This document shows positions 61,866-64,000 of a stretch of 64,000 bases of DNA, one piece after another (position 1 is the first letter of the stretch; every line of letters begins with the position of its first letter). Where the stretch lies: assembly GCF_004959855.1 (NCBI RefSeq), contig NZ_SPNT01000001.1:868001-932000 (forward strand), given 5' to 3'. Below the pieces are notes generated by a model, which was not told where the DNA came from, made no database searches, and saw only the letters and a list, made by a program, of their open reading frames with translations. A program made the translations under genes and the position numbers. The DNA comes from Nitratireductor sp. XY-223. Its GTDB lineage: Bacteria; Pseudomonadota; Alphaproteobacteria; Rhizobiales; Rhizobiaceae.

Positions 61866-63095
61866 TTACCAGGCGAGATCGAGACGCTCGAGGCCGTGGA
61901 AGTGATAGGCGTCGCGATAACGTGGCGTATCGGCGAGGCGCAATCCCGGCAGGCGCTCGAACAGGATCGGCAGCGACACCTGCAGTTCGAGCCGGGCGAG
62001 GGGCGCGCCGATGCAGAAGTGAATTCCGGCGCCGAAGGTCACGTTGGCCTGGTCCGGCCGGCCGGCGACGAAGGAGGCGGGCTCGGCGAATTGCCGAGGG
62101 TCGCGGTTGGCGGCGCCGAGCGTCAGCCCGATTTCCTGGCCCTTCGTTATCTCGATCCCGCCGTCCAGGACGACATCTTCCAGCGCGTAACGGGTGAACA
62201 TGTGCAGGGGCGCGTCGTAGCGCAGCGATTCCTCGATCGCGGCCGCCGTCGATCCGTCGTCCTTGAACAGATCCTGGTGGTCGAGGCCGTTTTCCAGGAT
62301 CGCCTTCACCGCGTTGCCTGTCTGGTGGACCGTCGCCTCGTGCCCGGCATTCAGCAGCAGCACGCTCGTCGATATCAGTTCCGCATCGCTGAGCCGGTCG
62401 CCGCCGCGCTCGGAAGTGATCATGTGGCTCAGCAGGTCATCGGTCGGATGGCGCCGCCGCTCGGCGATCAGTTCAGTGAGGCAGTCCGCAAAGTCCAGCG
62501 CCGCCTGGTTGGCGGCGTGCTCGGCGGCCTCGTCGGTCTCGAACATGTACATGCGCACCATGGCGTGCGACCAGTCCAGCAGGTCGTCGCAGCGCTCCTG
62601 CGGAACGCCAAGCATGCGCGCGATCACAGATACAGGGATCGGCTCGGCGAAGGCCTTGATGAGTTCCACTTCGCCGTCGGCGGCGAACCGGTCGATCGTC
62701 GCATGGGTAAGGGCGGCGATTTCCGGCCGCAGCTTTTCCACCTGGCGCGACACGAACGCGCGGTTGACCAGGGTCCTGAGCCGCGTGTGCGCCGGAGGCT
62801 CGAGCTCGAGCAGCGAGTGGGCCTCGACGGCATCGAAGTCGGAAAGATGCGGCTTGGGCGGCGCAAGTCCCAGCTCCTCGCGCGTCGCGACGTGCAGGAT
62901 CTGGCGTCCAAAGCGTTTGTCGCGAAGGAGACGGCTGACGTCGGCAAAGCCGGTGAAACACCACATGCCGTACTCGTTCCAGAAAAATGTCGGCGAGACG
63001 GTGCGGATCTCTTCGTAAACGGGATAGGGATCGTTGAAAAACGCCGGATCGCGCGGATCGAGATCCACGGTTTTCGCATGTCTGTCGATTTTCAT
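61866..63095 (-). CDS. Cytochrome P450
   Basis: A 409-residue soluble class I P450, needing a ferredoxin and a ferredoxin reductase from elsewhere. The haem-binding loop is FGAGIHFCIGAPLARLE with proximal Cys361. The I-helix oxygen motif is LLLNAGHEATVHQTGN (AGxE-A-T). The K-helix ExxR is IEESLRYDAPLHMF, and the C-helix region is LELEPPAHTRLRTLVNRAF. Length and motifs match bacterial CYP families that hydroxylate terpenoids, fatty acids or aromatics; the substrate is not readable. It converges with phnE (12-base gap), and 200 bases separate it from clpP. Confidence 0.92.
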   Translation of the reverse strand: MKIDRHAKTVDLDPRDPAFFNDPYPVYEEIRTVSPTFFWNEYGMWCFTGFADVSRLLRDKRFGRQILHVATREELGLAPPKPHLSDFDAVEAHSLLELEPPAHTRLRTLVNRAFVSRQVEKLRPEIAALTHATIDRFAADGEVELIKAFAEPIPVSVIARMLGVPQERCDDLLDWSHAMVRMYMFETDEAAEHAANQAALDFADCLTELIAERRRHPTDDLLSHMITSERGGDRLSDAELISTSVLLLNAGHEATVHQTGNAVKAILENGLDHQDLFKDDGSTAAAIEESLRYDAPLHMFTRYALEDVVLDGGIEITKGQEIGLTLGAANRDPRQFAEPASFVAGRPDQANVTFGAGIHFCIGAPLARLELQVSLPILFERLPGLRLADTPRYRDAYHFHGLERLDLAW

Positions 63096-63198
63096 TCGGC
63101 GCCTCTTTTCCCCATTTCAACAGCGCCTGGAAACGCCGCGCTGCCTTAACTATCTTCAACGCTTTACGGACGGCAAAGGCCCGCGGATGTCAACATGG

Positions 63199-63228
63199 CT
63201 TGAACCGAAACGCCTTGCCATCCTATGT
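63199..63228 (+). promoter_or_regulatory. RpoH (sigma-32) promoter of clpP
   Basis: CTTGAA (63199-63204) and CCTATGT (63222-63228) are separated by exactly 17 bases, a full match to the alphaproteobacterial heat-shock promoter pattern CTTG-N17/18-CYTATNT. It lies about 70 bases before the clpP start. Confidence 0.8.
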
Positions 63229-63295
63229 ATGGGACAAATATTGATCCGATTCCCCGCTTCATCCGAAAGACGGGGTCAGCACAGAAGGCCACGCA

Positions 63296-63928
<633 letters not shown>

Positions 63929-64000
63929 GTCCTTGCCGCCAGATCAACACAATGGTGCTGCAAAACAGCAACATATTGACGTATATGGGGGTGGAACGGC

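Overview
The window reads as chromosomal DNA of a high-GC alphaproteobacterium of the order Hyphomicrobiales (Rhizobiales). This rests on the Aap general amino acid transporter, the DUF3126 and DUF2842 small proteins, a BTLCP transglutaminase-like peptidase, type 2 ArgC, Cox15-type CtaA, the rplM-rpsI pair, and an alphaproteobacterial RpoH-type promoter before clpP. Genus is not determinable by eye; a marine Hoeflea- or Phyllobacteriaceae-like organism is only a guess. I saw no tRNA, rRNA, CRISPR array, insertion sequence or phage gene.

Layout. 1-5.1 kb: the start of metC (leftward) and the aapJQMP operon. 5.1-12.3 kb: FAD monooxygenase, CHCC zinc-finger protein, two overlapping alpha/beta hydrolases, a crotonase, cysE, a DUF3126 protein, a membrane-anchored unknown and a gamma-carbonic anhydrase-like protein. 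12.3-18.3 kb: BTLCP peptidase, PilZ protein, a probable three-stem-loop small RNA, rhomboid protease, CBS-pair protein, HIT hydrolase and a PoxB-like ThDP enzyme. 18.6-24.8 kb: tamA-tamB. 24.9-26.6 kb: adenine deaminase. 26.6-35.1 kb: a compact exopolysaccharide locus (Wzy-like polymerase, priming transferase, one glycosyltransferase and Wza-like exporter leftward; a fused Wzz/kinase-like co-polymerase rightward; then a CelD-like acetyltransferase). 35.3-43.9 kb: DUF2842, ctaA, argC, di-haem peroxidase, a Tat-exported aminotransferase, a membrane protein/metallopeptidase pair and an EamA transporter. 44.0-50.3 kb: the TRAP transporter dctPQM with its two-component system dctBD. 50.5-54.0 kb: rpsI/rplM, a thioesterase and two crotonases. 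54-57.3 kb: small secreted protein, CoA-binding protein, metY behind a structured leader, a 51-residue membrane protein and dsbB. 57.3-61.9 kb: a divergent phosphonate locus (phnF-phnM and phnDCE). 61.9-63.9 kb: a cytochrome P450 and clpP.

Main themes. The window holds three binding-protein-dependent uptake systems (Aap, TRAP, Phn), and in all three the binding-protein gene is followed by a strong hairpin before the next cistron. Its most unusual proteins are a DctD-like regulator whose AAA+ domain has lost the sigma-54-contacting GAFTGA loop, and a polysaccharide co-polymerase whose kinase-like half has degenerate Walker motifs. The best candidates for something undescribed are the small RNA at 14252-14356, the metY leader that can mask its own Shine-Dalgarno sequence, and the terminator-like hairpin at the very start of the rplM transcript. 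All functional assignments come from reading motifs by eye; no database search was made.
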